A stretch of DNA of 64,000 bases from Pyrenochaeta sp. MPI-SDFR-AT-0127. Lineage: Eukaryota; Ascomycota; Dothideomycetes; Pleosporales; Cucurbitariaceae. Position 1 is the first letter of the stretch. Every line of letters begins with the position of its first letter. This document shows, one piece after another, positions 45,310-55,700 of the stretch. The notes beneath the pieces were generated by a model. It saw only the letters and a list, made by a program, of their open reading frames with translations, had not been told where the DNA came from and did not search any database. The position numbers and the translations under genes were made by a program. The stretch covers positions 372,001 to 436,000 of the forward strand of contig JAGTJM010000021.1 in NCBI GenBank assembly GCA_020747015.1, given 5' to 3'.

Positions 45310-45721
45310 AATTGATTTGGCCCCGCCTTCGTAACCAAGTGTGGTGCTGAATGCAAAGTTCGGCTTTGCTGGGGGCGAGGTCAGACCTGTAATTACCGCA
45401 TCGGATCGAGAGATCTGGAGTTGTTCTTCTTCACAAGAATGCAAGATGGGCCGACTGCCAAAGTCTAAGTGGGAGTAGCAGTTAACATTGTTTACAAGGA
45501 GCAGGATTAAGGGCAAGAATAACCGAAGGTCCACGCGCGTGGTCTCGTGATCAACGCATCAATAATTGGAAACGGTGATTTTTGGAACATCACTAGTTCA
45601 CCAAGTTACAGCCTGATAATGTCTGTCTAATGATATGGTCACACCTGGATTCCTTGCTCGCAAGCATATTCATCACGCCTTGCAATATGTGAACACTCGG
45701 ATGGATTGGATCCCCATACAT
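45310..45721. other. intergenic, 0.41 kb
   Basis: This is upstream of APC5 and beyond the 3' end of CIA30. The APC5 frame remains open across half of it, but the translation looks like chance. Confidence 0.4.
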
Positions 45722-46595
45722 CTATGTGATAATCTCCCGTAGACCTTGCCCCAACCCCGAGTCTTTCCTTCGAACATTCTTGTTGTAATCTCCTTCTTTG
45801 GAATGCCAACCTGATACGCCGCTGACGATACCTGTAGTGTTCTTCAAGATCTCGTCCTCGTGTGTCGCATTCGTCGCCCACACCTTACTAATGCTTAAGT
45901 CGTATGGTCCCGCTATTCGATCGATCAGGCTAATGCCCACAGTTCGCACTTTCTGCGTCAACATCTCTCTTTGCGGTTCAACGACCTGACCATGATTTGT
46001 CCGCACAAACTCGCTCCACTTTATCAAGATTGTCTCCCACTCTCCGGGCGTCTTCGAATGCAGCAGATGCTGGTGGATATCTGTGGGAACAATTGACTCG
46101 GTCTGCACGTTTACAAAGTACTTGCGCCCATCGGACTTGAACTGGATGGCGAGGAATCCGTACATGCTCACATCCCATAGCGACTTGCCGAATATAGTAG
46201 ATCCTCGATCAAGCGTCCGCCACCCTGCATAGCCTGACCTTTGAATGTGCGGTTGGTTCTTCGGTAACTGAGTGGATATAGAGCCATGCCATCGAACGTG
46301 GGAAGGTTCGGTTTGTGTGACGGGATGGTAGTCGAAGTTCACTGTGGAGAAGCCGCCAATATCTTTGTCGCTCATGCGCTTGCATCGCTCAACATCCTCA
46401 GGTTGCTCGAATTGAATGAGTGGAAATGCCTTTGCGGGTGCCTTCAGGCCTTCGAGTTTAAGTGCTGCGCATGTTAGCGGTGGCGCGTCGAAAATGATGG
46501 ATCTGGCGGAGCTCACCAACGTTGGAGAGGCGCTTGAACTCGTCCAAGCTGCGCTTAAGAAAGCCTGGCGCAAGGCACTGCGCAGTTGGTCGCAT
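45722..46595 (-). CDS. CIA30: complex I intermediate-associated protein 30 (Cia30/NDUFAF1)
   Basis: Cia30 is an assembly chaperone for the membrane arm of respiratory complex I in the mitochondrial matrix. Two exons are inferred: 46517-46595 and 45722-46464, giving 273 aa. The short first exon encodes MRPTAQCLAPGFLKRSLDEF and joins in phase to ALKLEGLKAPAKAFPLIQFE. The family core is visible: MSDKDIGGFSTVNFDY, GSTIFGKSLWDVSMYGFLAIQFKSDGRKYFVNVQTES, and later GEWETILIKWSEFVRTNHG with KVRTVGISLIDRIAGPYDL. CIA30 is also found near MAT in Botryosphaeriaceae, as I recall. It diverges from RIM2. Confidence 0.93.
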
Positions 46596-46904
46596 ACTGA
46601 CGAGCAGCTCTCGCGAGGTCTGTTACAGTAGTTGGGAGGAACAATGGGCACAATTGCAGTCCAGCTTCGATGATGGTAGGAGTGACGAAACGCCGCGGCG
46701 ATTCGCCAGCCGCTAGCCGCATTCGTCGCCTTTCTTAATTTTGGGAAGATTAATGTGCAATACCTCCCTTTACACATCACGTACGACAAAACACCTTTGA
46801 TGGTACTCGCCTAGTAGCCATTCTGTTCAGATCCTGCATCTCCTACTCGTGGCGCCTGCTCCGACCAGACCACCCAATACCCGGCGCGCGCCCTCCACAC
46901 CCCG
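46596..46904. promoter_or_regulatory. divergent promoter, CIA30 / RIM2
   Basis: These 309 bp separate two divergent genes for mitochondrial proteins, which would allow joint control. Confidence 0.45.
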
Positions 46905-48164
46905 ATGACCTTCGAACACGCCTCTGGACCTCGAAGTATTCGAGACAGTACCCCAAAACACTTCCAGACATTACCGCCTTCATCACGAGAACTGGGGGAA
47001 GTGCTACCGCCAAAACAGCCAGATGGCGTTCCGGTAGCTACAGGGAATGTCGCCTTTGCGAAATCATGGGCGCATTTCGTAGCTGGAGGGTGAGGCAAAT
47101 CCAATCTACACTTGATGGACTGCAATAAAGACTAACACCTTGCAGCCTCGGTGGCATGGCTTCCGCGACCTTGACCGCTCCGCTCGATGTCCTTAAAACT
47201 CGTCTTCAATCAACATACTACCAACAGCATCTCGCTGCCATGCGCACTGCTCGAGGCATACCGCCTATCGAGACAATGTCTTTTACCCGCAGCTCACTAC
47301 TACACATTCGAGAAACGGGAGAAATATTATGGCAGGTCCCCAAGGTGGAAGGCTGGCGAGCGCTTTTTAAAGGATTAGGACCGAATCTTATCGGTGTGGT
47401 TCCGGCGCGCGCAATCAATTTCTATGCGTACGGCAATGGCAAACGATTGATTAGCACGCATTTCAACAACGGACAAGAAGCAGCTTGGGTTCATCTATGC
47501 TCTGCGGCGGCCGCGGGTATGGTCACCGGAACGGCAACGAATCCCATCTGGCTTGTCAAAACACGCCTGCAATTAGACAAGAGTATTCACGCGGATGGGC
47601 GAGGTCGCCAGTATAAGAACGCATTTGATTGCACTATGCAGACTATTCGGAAAGAAGGCATTCGAGGCCTATATCGTGGGCTGACTGCGAGCTATCTTGG
47701 AGTTACAGAGAGCACGCTCCAGTGGATGTTGTATGAACAGATGAAGTTGTCATTAGCAAGGCGAGAAGAACGAATTGCGGCCAGCGGAAAGCCGCGAACA
47801 ATATGGGATCAGACTGTTGAGTTGACTGGTAAAGTCTCGGCTGCTGGTGCTGCCAAGTTCGTTGCTGCCCTGGTCACCTATCCCCATGAGGTACGCCGTT
47901 TATTTTCGCTTTGCAAATCAGATTTCGCTTGCTAATCCTAGCTAGGTTGTTCGCACTCGTTTACGACAAGCACCGCAACAGGACGGCAGACTCAAATATA
48001 CCGGTCTCGCGCAATGCTTCCGACTCATCTGGAAGGAGGAGGGCATGGCAGCACTCTATGGCGGCCTTGTCCCTCACATGTTCCGGGTAGTTCCTAGCGC
48101 CGCGATAATGTTCGGCACATATGAAGGCGTCCTGAAACTCCTCGGAGAGAGCAGCAACATGTAA
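46905..48164 (+). CDS. RIM2: mitochondrial pyrimidine nucleotide carrier Rim2
   Basis: Rim2 exchanges pyrimidine nucleotides across the mitochondrial inner membrane and is needed for mtDNA upkeep. Three exons are inferred: 46905-47089, 47146-47890 and 47946-48164, giving 382 aa. The three repeats of the carrier family each show the signature: PLDVLKTRLQ, PIWLVKTRLQ and PHEVVRTRLR, the last restored by the second splice. Each is followed by the aromatic-Gly motif (GWRALFKGLGPNLIGVVP, GIRGLYRGLTASYLG, GMAALYGGLVPHMFRVVP). The inserted loop after the first helix pair and the Trp-rich AAWVHLCSAAAAGM fit the Rim2/SLC25A33-36 branch. No cleavable leader is expected. Confidence 0.94.
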
Positions 48165-48693
48165 GGACTTGGCATTATCATTTCGACTTAGATCTTTAAT
48201 AGCATGTACAACGGTTTCAAATGCATAGGTATGGTGTTATGGGTAAAAGGGTTGCGACAATCTACGACCTTGTAACATAGTTTTAGAGCTATCGGGGCCT
48301 TATGTAAACTATGATCACGGCCTGTATAGAGAAGGTAGCGGTGCTGGACGCTTTGGGGTTTGGGTTTAAGACCAGTGTAAGATTTGCGGCAAGTGTACAG
48401 CACCTCAACTCTTCTCAGGAGCATAATCCACCCTCTGCAGAGTAAATACCAGAAAATCTCCAACTGATCGTTTGACCGTCAAGCTCGTACCGCGTTTTCA
48501 CATGCTAAAGTTTACACGTTGTCATGCAATCATCCCAGAGATTGAATGGTATTGAATCTCGGAGGTCCGCTCGTCACGTGTGCATGTCCCTGTCCAGGCG
48601 AGTTTCGAGCCTGAACATCAAGAATCTTTCGAAAGCTTGCACATCTGCATCGCAACCGATCACCACAACTCTGGGCAAAGCCCACCTACCACG
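48165..48693. other. intergenic, 0.53 kb
   Basis: This is between RIM2 and the MBA1-like gene, which point the same way. The last 110 bp read open in frame with the next gene, but begin before its likely start. Nothing else was recognised. Confidence 0.4.
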
Positions 48694-49939
48694 ATGTCAG
48701 CCCAAATACCCCTTCGGACAATTCGAATACCAGCGCTGCAACGACACTGTCTTTTCCGCCACCACCAGTCCCTCTACCAAACGAAATCCGCGCGCGCCTT
48801 TTCTTCCACACCGTCACGCGCGTATAAGAAGAAAGCTCCGAAGATTCAAGACCATGCGCAAACAGAGGCAGCTGCTCAGCAGCAAATAGGTCCATCCCCA
48901 AAGGTGAACTTCGAGAAGGCACAGCAAGATACAGGTGTAATGGCGGAGGACATTGGCTTGCTCCAAAACACCATTGTACGGGCACCGTTCAAATATCTTC
49001 CGAGCCCAACTAGCTGGGCATTCTGGAGTTATTTTTGGACGCTTTTGAAAGCGAAGGGGACCGCATTCTATTCGTAAGTTCGTGTCCACATCGTGTTTAG
49101 AAGCATACAAGAGATAAGGAGAAGCCAGCGACTGGAGAAAGGCATTGGAGCGGGATTGAGAGGTCAGATGGCGAGGAAAGGATGCTAACAGCTTCGCAGA
49201 AGATCATACTACCGAAGATGCGTCCAGAAGCAAGGATGGAGCAAATATCTCCCTGTTGATGCGGGCAACAATGCACAGTTGAAGGCCACGGCACAGAAGC
49301 TTTACGAGCAAATATATTACAACTTTGCGAAGTACGTACCAGTTTTCTTTGTTAAAACTCGTCTTTCTCTCGAGTGGATTGCTTACGATTTATATCTACA
49401 GAGGCAATGTCTCCACATTGAAGCAATTCTGCCTCCCACCTATTGTCAAGAAGTTCGAGAGCCGAATTGAGGGTCGCGGTCCGCTTAAAATGGACTGGAG
49501 ACTCCTTAAATGGAACTCCGCGCGTGTAGTGTCGCATCGCGCATCTCCACTTGGCGAAGACCACCCAGACACAGCATACCGACAAGCCGTCATCCGTCTC
49601 GAATCAAAGCAATCCCTCACAATATCAGAGACAGGCACTTTCGCTGGCGTAAAGGGTCCTAGAGGCTCTGGCAGGCCCATATGGAAGCCTGACGAAGCGA
49701 CGACAAAAAATGTGCGGAAGGTACAGCAAGAGGAGGGCGGATACCAGGGAGGCTTCTTAGACAATGGAAAGAGCAAGACTGTAGTTGAGTACCTAGTTTT
49801 GCAGAAGAGGGTGATCAAGGGCAGAGAAGAGGACTGGAAGGTATGGGGTTTTGCGGAAGAGAGTACACCAGCGAGGATAGAGAGCGATGAAGCGTATTGG
49901 CGGAAGACGCTGAACATTCAAGCTGCCGGTGGCGCATGA
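48694..49939 (+). CDS. MBA1/mL45-like mitochondrial protein
   Basis: Three exons are inferred: 48694-49073, 49200-49331 and 49402-49939, giving 349 aa. The N-terminus is a mitochondrial leader (SLYQTKSARAFSSTPSRAYKKK). The region from DTGVMAEDIGLLQNTIVRAPFKY through the WSYFWTLLKAK segment and LYEQIYYNFAKGNVSTLKQFCLP fits the Tim44/mL45-like fold of Mba1. The rest (GPLKMDWRLLKWNSARVVSHRA, TVVEYLVLQKRVIKGREEDWKVWGF) completes it. Mba1 holds mitochondrial ribosomes at the inner membrane to aid insertion of newly made respiratory subunits. I am confident of the family and infer the role. Confidence 0.85.
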
Positions 49940-50421
49940 GCCTGCGAAGTTTGAGAGTGAATCGTAGGAGACTGGATTGGTGGAATGACGAGACGAGGAA
50001 GCATTTGTACAACATACTTGTGTCCATGCCCAAAGACTGGGTCCTTGTGTAAAACAGACCATAGTGTACGATTCTGTGCGAGATCATGACAGCTCCCAAG
50101 TGTGGAGTCGAATGCCAAAACATCACGTAAATGATCCACAATTTCTTCGATCATATGGGCGGAAACCGGCACAGCATCACAGCGGGTCAAAAATTAATGA
50201 GAAAGACAGAAATCATGTCATTGGAACTTCTACTCTCGAGCATCGTTCAGTTGGGAACCAGTGTCCACGCTCTCCGCACTCAGCGATCAAAAACTTGCCC
50301 ATTCTGTAGTCCAACCATGTGCCTGTCTCTGCTAGGTATTCATGGACGTATCGTGAAAACTCATAACAAGCTCTCAAAGAGGGCAGCAAATGTTCGAGGA
50401 GGTATTCGCAGCCATATGAGA
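49940..50421. other. intergenic, 0.48 kb, convergent 3' ends
   Basis: The MBA1-like gene and SUI1 end towards each other here. Several short antisense frames have no recognisable content. Confidence 0.4.
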
Positions 50422-51024
50422 TTAGAAGCCGTGAACCTGTGGCATGTCTCAGTCCGATTGTGTTGTGGGGACCACATGATAGTGACTCACCTTGATGGTC
50501 TTTGCATCAAGACCCAAGCCCTCCTTCTTGTCCGTCATAAAGTCTTGGACATCCTTGCGCTGATCGCCCTGGAGCTGAAGCACCTCGCCCATTTCAGCGT
50601 CCGCAACAATGGTGCCATTGCAGGCAAACTTCTTCTTGATGACTTTAAGGATTTTCTTCTGGTCGAACTTCTTAGGCAGACCTTGGACGGTCGTCAGCGT
50701 TTTGCGGCCATTGCGCTCTGTCTTGTGTTAGCCGCTGCATATTTGCATGGTGCAGGTGTGCATGTAGGCAGACGCCAGTCAAGGAAAGGCGGGAGTAGAT
50801 GTTCGAGTGACTCTCGAATCGAAGGAAAATAGAAAGGCTTGACTCTGCAGGAGCGGACGTACGCTGAATACGAATGTGAATATAGTCTTGCTGCGACTGC
50901 TTGACTTGGCCGGTATCTTCATCCGCTTCCGCGAACGGGTCTGTTGGTGCAAAGTCAGTGCTGCGTCACAAACAATTTTTATGAATGTTCACGAACCAAA
51001 GGTCTTGAGATTCTCGATGGACAT
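50422..51024 (-). CDS. SUI1: translation initiation factor eIF1 (Sui1)
   Basis: eIF1 keeps the 43S complex scanning until a proper AUG is found. Four exons are inferred: 50997-51024, 50863-50940, 50491-50717 and 50422-50436, giving 115 aa. The first exon codes 9 residues (MSIENLKTF) and the last only 4 plus stop (VHGF). The core reads YIHIRIQ / QRNGRKTLTTVQGLPKKFD, then KKKFACNGTIVADAEMGEVL and LQLQGDQRKDVQDFM, which is the highly conserved SUI1 fold. Because the exons are short, the longest open frame here is a 233-codon antisense shadow that would mislead gene callers. Confidence 0.96.
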
Positions 51025-51515
51025 ACGAAGGCTGTTTTGGCGCGCGCTGTAGGTGGGGGTTATTGTTATGGGTTTGTGAGTCGGTTATGGGGACTTTTTC
51101 CGTTGAGAATAGTGTGTGCTATGGTGTTGCAGAGTGTTTGCGCAGCTTTGGAGCGTCGAGTGAGACTGGGCAAGGTGGGGAACGCGGGAAGGCGGCGGTG
51201 AACCCCGCCATCCATGTCCGTGCGAATGGTGCTTGCCGTTTTGAGGACGGATCGGGATGCGAATGGGAAAGAGCGAATGGCCTTTGGCTAGGGTGACGGC
51301 ATGCTCCGCATTCACTGAACACATTGTTCCTCGGGGGGATGTATTGACTGTAATTTGAGACGTCCGCATGTTTCTGCATATTTTGATCAAGAGCTACGCG
51401 TTGCGTCTCGAAAAGTGCTTTTGAATTATACAAGTACAGTATAGCTACTATGATTACCAGACTTCCGCCACTTTGCTTGGGATTCACCCAGCCTGTCTTT
51501 TCATACTCTTAGACT
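51025..51515. other. intergenic, 0.49 kb
   Basis: This is the SUI1 promoter side and the 3' flank of the Asterix-family gene. Nothing else was recognised. Confidence 0.4.
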
Positions 51516-52294
51516 CTACGACGGAGGTGCTGCAGGAGGCGCCTCCGTTCCAGTGCCTCGACCTTGGAGGCCTGGTGGAGGTGGCAGGAGCAGGGAAGAG
51601 TAGCTCTGTTACACAAAAGTCAGTCATCCCGCAGCACTGTTGCATCAAGAGTGCACGACTTACAACAAGGAGCGACATGACTGCGAAAAATGTTAGCAAC
51701 GCCACTACTGCCCAGGAGGAGAGAACCAACCAGACATGCCCACCTGGAAGTAGGCAGGAGTTGTAGACGTTCGCTTCTGCTCAGCTGTCTCAGCCAGCCA
51801 TGACTGAATGGCAAAGACAACGGCAACCCTGCAGTGAATCAACATGGCATGTGGCACAAAGATAGGAGACGCTTACCAGCCAATCATCCTGTGTAGAACA
51901 AGTCATGTCAGTGATGTTGTATCAGCAAGTTCATGTGGGTGGTCCCGTACTTGTTTCGGGTGAAGATCTGTGGGACATATCAGCCGCGTAGCATGGGGGC
52001 GCAAAAGCGGCACTTACAGCAGCCATTGGCAGCGTGGTTGCCAGCGTACCTGGCAAATTCTTGTTAGCCCAGGACTGGCGTGTACACGTATACGGCAGAT
52101 GACTTACTCGACATGTCGTTTTCATCCTTGTTCTTGGACGGTTCGGCATATGGCACGACTGAAGGGGTTAGCCACGTGACCTGGTCGGTTTATGACGGCG
52201 AGGGCGCATGATAGGGGACGGCGACGGGGGGAACCAACGCGCTGGCGCTGCACGTACTGAGATCGGGACGGCGCATGTCCTTTCTGGAAGCCAT
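51516..52294 (-). CDS. Asterix-family ER membrane protein (PAT complex, UPF0139)
   Basis: Asterix (WDR83OS in humans) joins CCDC47 in the PAT complex, which shields polar membrane helices during insertion into the ER. Eight exons are inferred: 52258-52294, 52108-52158, 52018-52049, 51951-51967, 51877-51888, 51731-51828, 51664-51680 and 51516-51605, giving 117 aa. Three exons are 12-17 nt. The joined protein begins MASRKDMRRPDLIVPYAE, continues with TLPMAAIFTRNKMIGW and VAVVFAIQSWLAETAEQK (two membrane segments), then VGMSVMSLLVSYSSLLLPPPPG, matching the order ...MLSISAVVMSYLQNPQP of the family. All junctions have GT..AG ends and stay in phase. It diverges from MED12. Confidence 0.85.
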
Positions 52295-52725
52295 GATGGG
52301 GTTTTTAGATGGCGGTCAGATGGGGCCCGAGATATCTTCCGCAGTGAAGCCAATGGATCCGGAGACAGGGCGATGGGGTGAGATGTTTGCTGAGGTCGTG
52401 TCGAGGTGGCAGCAGTCGGTTGTCTGGTCCCGGCCGGGAAATGTTGCGCAGAGAGATCCATGCTTGGGACCGGATCATCGGGCCTTCCCTGGGGTGGTCC
52501 GCTGTTCGCACCTGGGCACGATAACCTCAGTCCTCACTTACTGCCCTCCTCCCCGCCTGCTGTCTACCGTCTGCTGAGCAACACATTCGCCATCCTCTGC
52601 CAATTCCGTGTGTTGCTCGCACACGCTGCTACCTATTGCGCGGCCCGCCCCAGCTCCCCGTCCGCCCTCCCTTCGCTCCGCTCGCCTGACTGCGCCTATA
52701 CAACGATGAATCCGCTCTCTGTGCG
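52295..52725. promoter_or_regulatory. divergent promoter, Asterix gene / MED12
   Basis: The 431 bp between the start codons are C+T-rich on the MED12 side. A 7-codon upstream ORF lies at the very end. Confidence 0.5.
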
Positions 52726-52729
52726 ATGA
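52706..52729 (+). promoter_or_regulatory. upstream ORF overlapping the MED12 start
   Basis: An ATG at 52706 opens a 7-codon frame (MNPLSVR) whose TGA stop at 52727-52729 overlaps the MED12 ATG as ATGA. If transcribed, it could limit MED12 translation or rely on reinitiation. The transcript start is unknown. Confidence 0.5.
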
Positions 52730-55700
52730 CTTCTCGACCTGGCCCGGGGATTCACGAATCTCTGCAGTCTCGCGGCAGCGGTGTGCCTCCTCGGACCCAG
52801 GTGCGGCGCCGTCCCTCGAAGCCGACCAACACGCTCGTCCAGCCGGACTGCATCGACCCGACCCTCGAGGACGAGCGCCCACCCATACATAATGTCGCGA
52901 GCGAGGCGACGAGACCACTGCCGAGGGGCAGGCCTCAGCTCTTCTTCAGTACTGCGCCCGGCAGTGGCATCGATCTGCCCATCCACTCCTTTCCGTATCA
53001 GCCTACCGTGAATCTGCCCGCACCTCCGCGGCCTGGCTCAGTCCACCTCGGGGACGCTGCACAGCAGCAGCGCATCCTCCCTGGGGGAACCGGCGTAAAA
53101 GATGCGCCAAAGCTCACGGCGCCCGAAGCCATTCCCCCGCCAGTGCATTTTCCGGGGGGCAAGGCAGCGGATGTTTTCCCGTGGACGGGTAATAATCCCG
53201 AAGACACATTGTCCGAGGCATTGGTCAAGGCTGGAATCAGCAACAAACCGCAGATTATGAACGAGACGAATACAGCTCGTCCTTCGTTATGGTCGAACCT
53301 GAAGAACAAGTCTGGCATCTCGACCTTGTCAACCCTCTTCGTCGCCGTGTTAGAGAAGAGACAACAGAGCGGCCGTTTACAAACTCCAAATACGTTCAAA
53401 CCCCCTCCGCGATTAACACTCAGAGACTCGACCCGAGAGCAGTGGCTGCATGATTTGGCAAACCCCACAATAGGCCTCCGCAGGCTCAGTCGTACCATTC
53501 CCCACGGCCTCACCGGCAAGGTGCTACTGGAACAATGCCTCAACAAGAACATACCCCTTCCGAGGGCGTTATGGCTGGCCAAGTGTGTGGGCATCAACGA
53601 GCTGCGTGCTCATAAGCGGAAGGGTCAGGCAGGCACCGTCACATGGGGCAGAGGCTGGACCAGTTCTGTTGAGCAGTTCTTGGACGGTGTAATTAGCGCC
53701 ATAGGACAAGGCGACTGGAAACCTCGAATCACTTATGCGTAAGAGATATTCTCCCTTGAATCTTTCGTCCTTTGCTGACCATACCCAGACTTCAACTCGC
53801 AACACATTTGTATAAAGAACATCTTCTCGATGACGACCATTTCCTCGATTGGATAGTCAATGGTCTGGATACTTGTCCGTCTGAGCGGTTGTTCATTTGG
53901 CTACTAGTAGTGTCTGTTTCGCACTATTGGGCGGATATTACCTGCTGCCGCCGTCGAGGCAAGCGCTTAGCGGAATCATTACTGAACCAACTCGACAAGG
54001 TACGGCACACTATGCACACTACTCTGCACAACAACAATCTGCTAATGCCTGCGCAGATATACCGACTTGAAGATCAGACTCCTTACTCAGCTGTACTACA
54101 GTATTTGGAGAATACAGTCGTCAAGCTCCTGGCAACCCGACCTGCATGCTTACTGCTCCCGTCTACTTGGATAAGGCATGGTCCTCTTCTCCAGACCCTC
54201 GCAGAAAGACGCAATCACCCCCAAATCACGCAAGCAGTCAAAAAGCTTAACCAGAGGAACAGTCGGCTTTTACAATTCTCCAAGAACAGTGCTTCTGCCG
54301 TACAAACTCCTGCCGGCCGCGTCTATCGCATTTTGGACTCCGTCAACTACCATTCTGCCGTCCGTATTGAAGAATTGTCATTCGAATGTATGGATATCAT
54401 TTCGAATGCTACGCAGCTTATCGCTGTTCTCCTGCAGTGGGCATGTACCTGCTATCGTGGAGGAGCGCACCGAATTTATCTTGCTACTCGACTACTTCGC
54501 AGATGGAGTCACGTTGGTGCAGACGTATATGACGGTGTTGTTGCATTTCTCCGTGACACCAGCTGGGTCGAAACCAGCGAGCCAAGCATAATTTTCAAGA
54601 TTATTGCTGAGCTGGTGCGTTCGAAGACCTTTGCAGCAGGCCGCTACCTCCAGTGGATCATTGCTACTGGAGCATTATGCTATAGCACAGATCCCGCCTC
54701 AGTAAGCTTTCTCTACTAGTTTGACATTGCTCTCACTAATCGTATATCAGCCCGCTTCCTGGCCCTTGCGCCTGATCACTGAGATCCCGCTCAGCGGGCT
54801 TTCAGATCAAGTGCGTACCCTGCGAAGCACACTTCTCCGAGGTTCTGCGCATTCCGTGGAGCTAGAAGAACAAGCTATCAGGACCGCCAAGCACTTGATT
54901 TCTCAATCGTTGCCTGCTCTGTTCAGCCTGTGCAATACGACACCGAAATATGCCGACGTCAGGTTTGAAGAGCTTAGCCCCACGGTCAGGCTCGAGTTGG
55001 GTATATGGCTGCGTCAACAAGTCGCCCACTATGCTGAGGTCAATGAACAGTAGGATATACGTACCTCCATACTTTGCTTCCTGGCTAACACGTAATAGCG
55101 TTCCTACAAAAGATCCATCTGTTGAAGAGACTGCCGCGATATCCTTGGTGACGCCTCAGGATTTCCATGTTGTCAGATCCTATCTCGAGCGCTTTGGAGA
55201 CCTAGCGATACTGGCGGACGTTGTTGGCGTGGCGACTTCGTCTTTGGATCCCATCGTACTCTGTTCCGCTGCAGATACCATAAACTTCCACATGAAGACT
55301 TTCCGTGCTATCGGTGCCTTTGACCCTTTGTTTGGGAGAATCGCGACAAGATACGCTGCAATTAGAACGATCCGGTTTCCTGAACGCGAGCTGCTACTCA
55401 GCCTCTCTAATCTCGCTCGTGTAGCACGCGCGGATGGCCAACTTCAGCAGCTACTGAGCTACGACCTCAGCCGACTTGATCAAAAGAATTCGATTGCCGC
55501 TTGTTCGCCGGCTTCTGACAACATGGGCGAAGTCATGCTGACGGGTGCCTACTCCGATGATGAGATCGAACGTATACTCTCCAGTGGTACCAGCATGGAC
55601 CAACAAATGATGGCTCGGGTTCTCCGCAAGATCATCAATAATTTGGAGGAACACATCAACAAATCCCATCTGTATTTTGATAATTACTCTGTTTGGTTTC

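Noticed and set aside
45310..45534. Upstream in-frame extension of APC5 starting MDLRLFLPLILLLVNNVNC, resembling a signal peptide
   Set aside because: Apc5 is nuclear, and the family start MATPRYLTAQK lies downstream. The hydrophobic leader is most likely chance coding of the promoter.
50131..50832. 233-codon plus-strand frame
   Set aside because: It is antisense to the SUI1 exons, whose translation is unmistakable eIF1.
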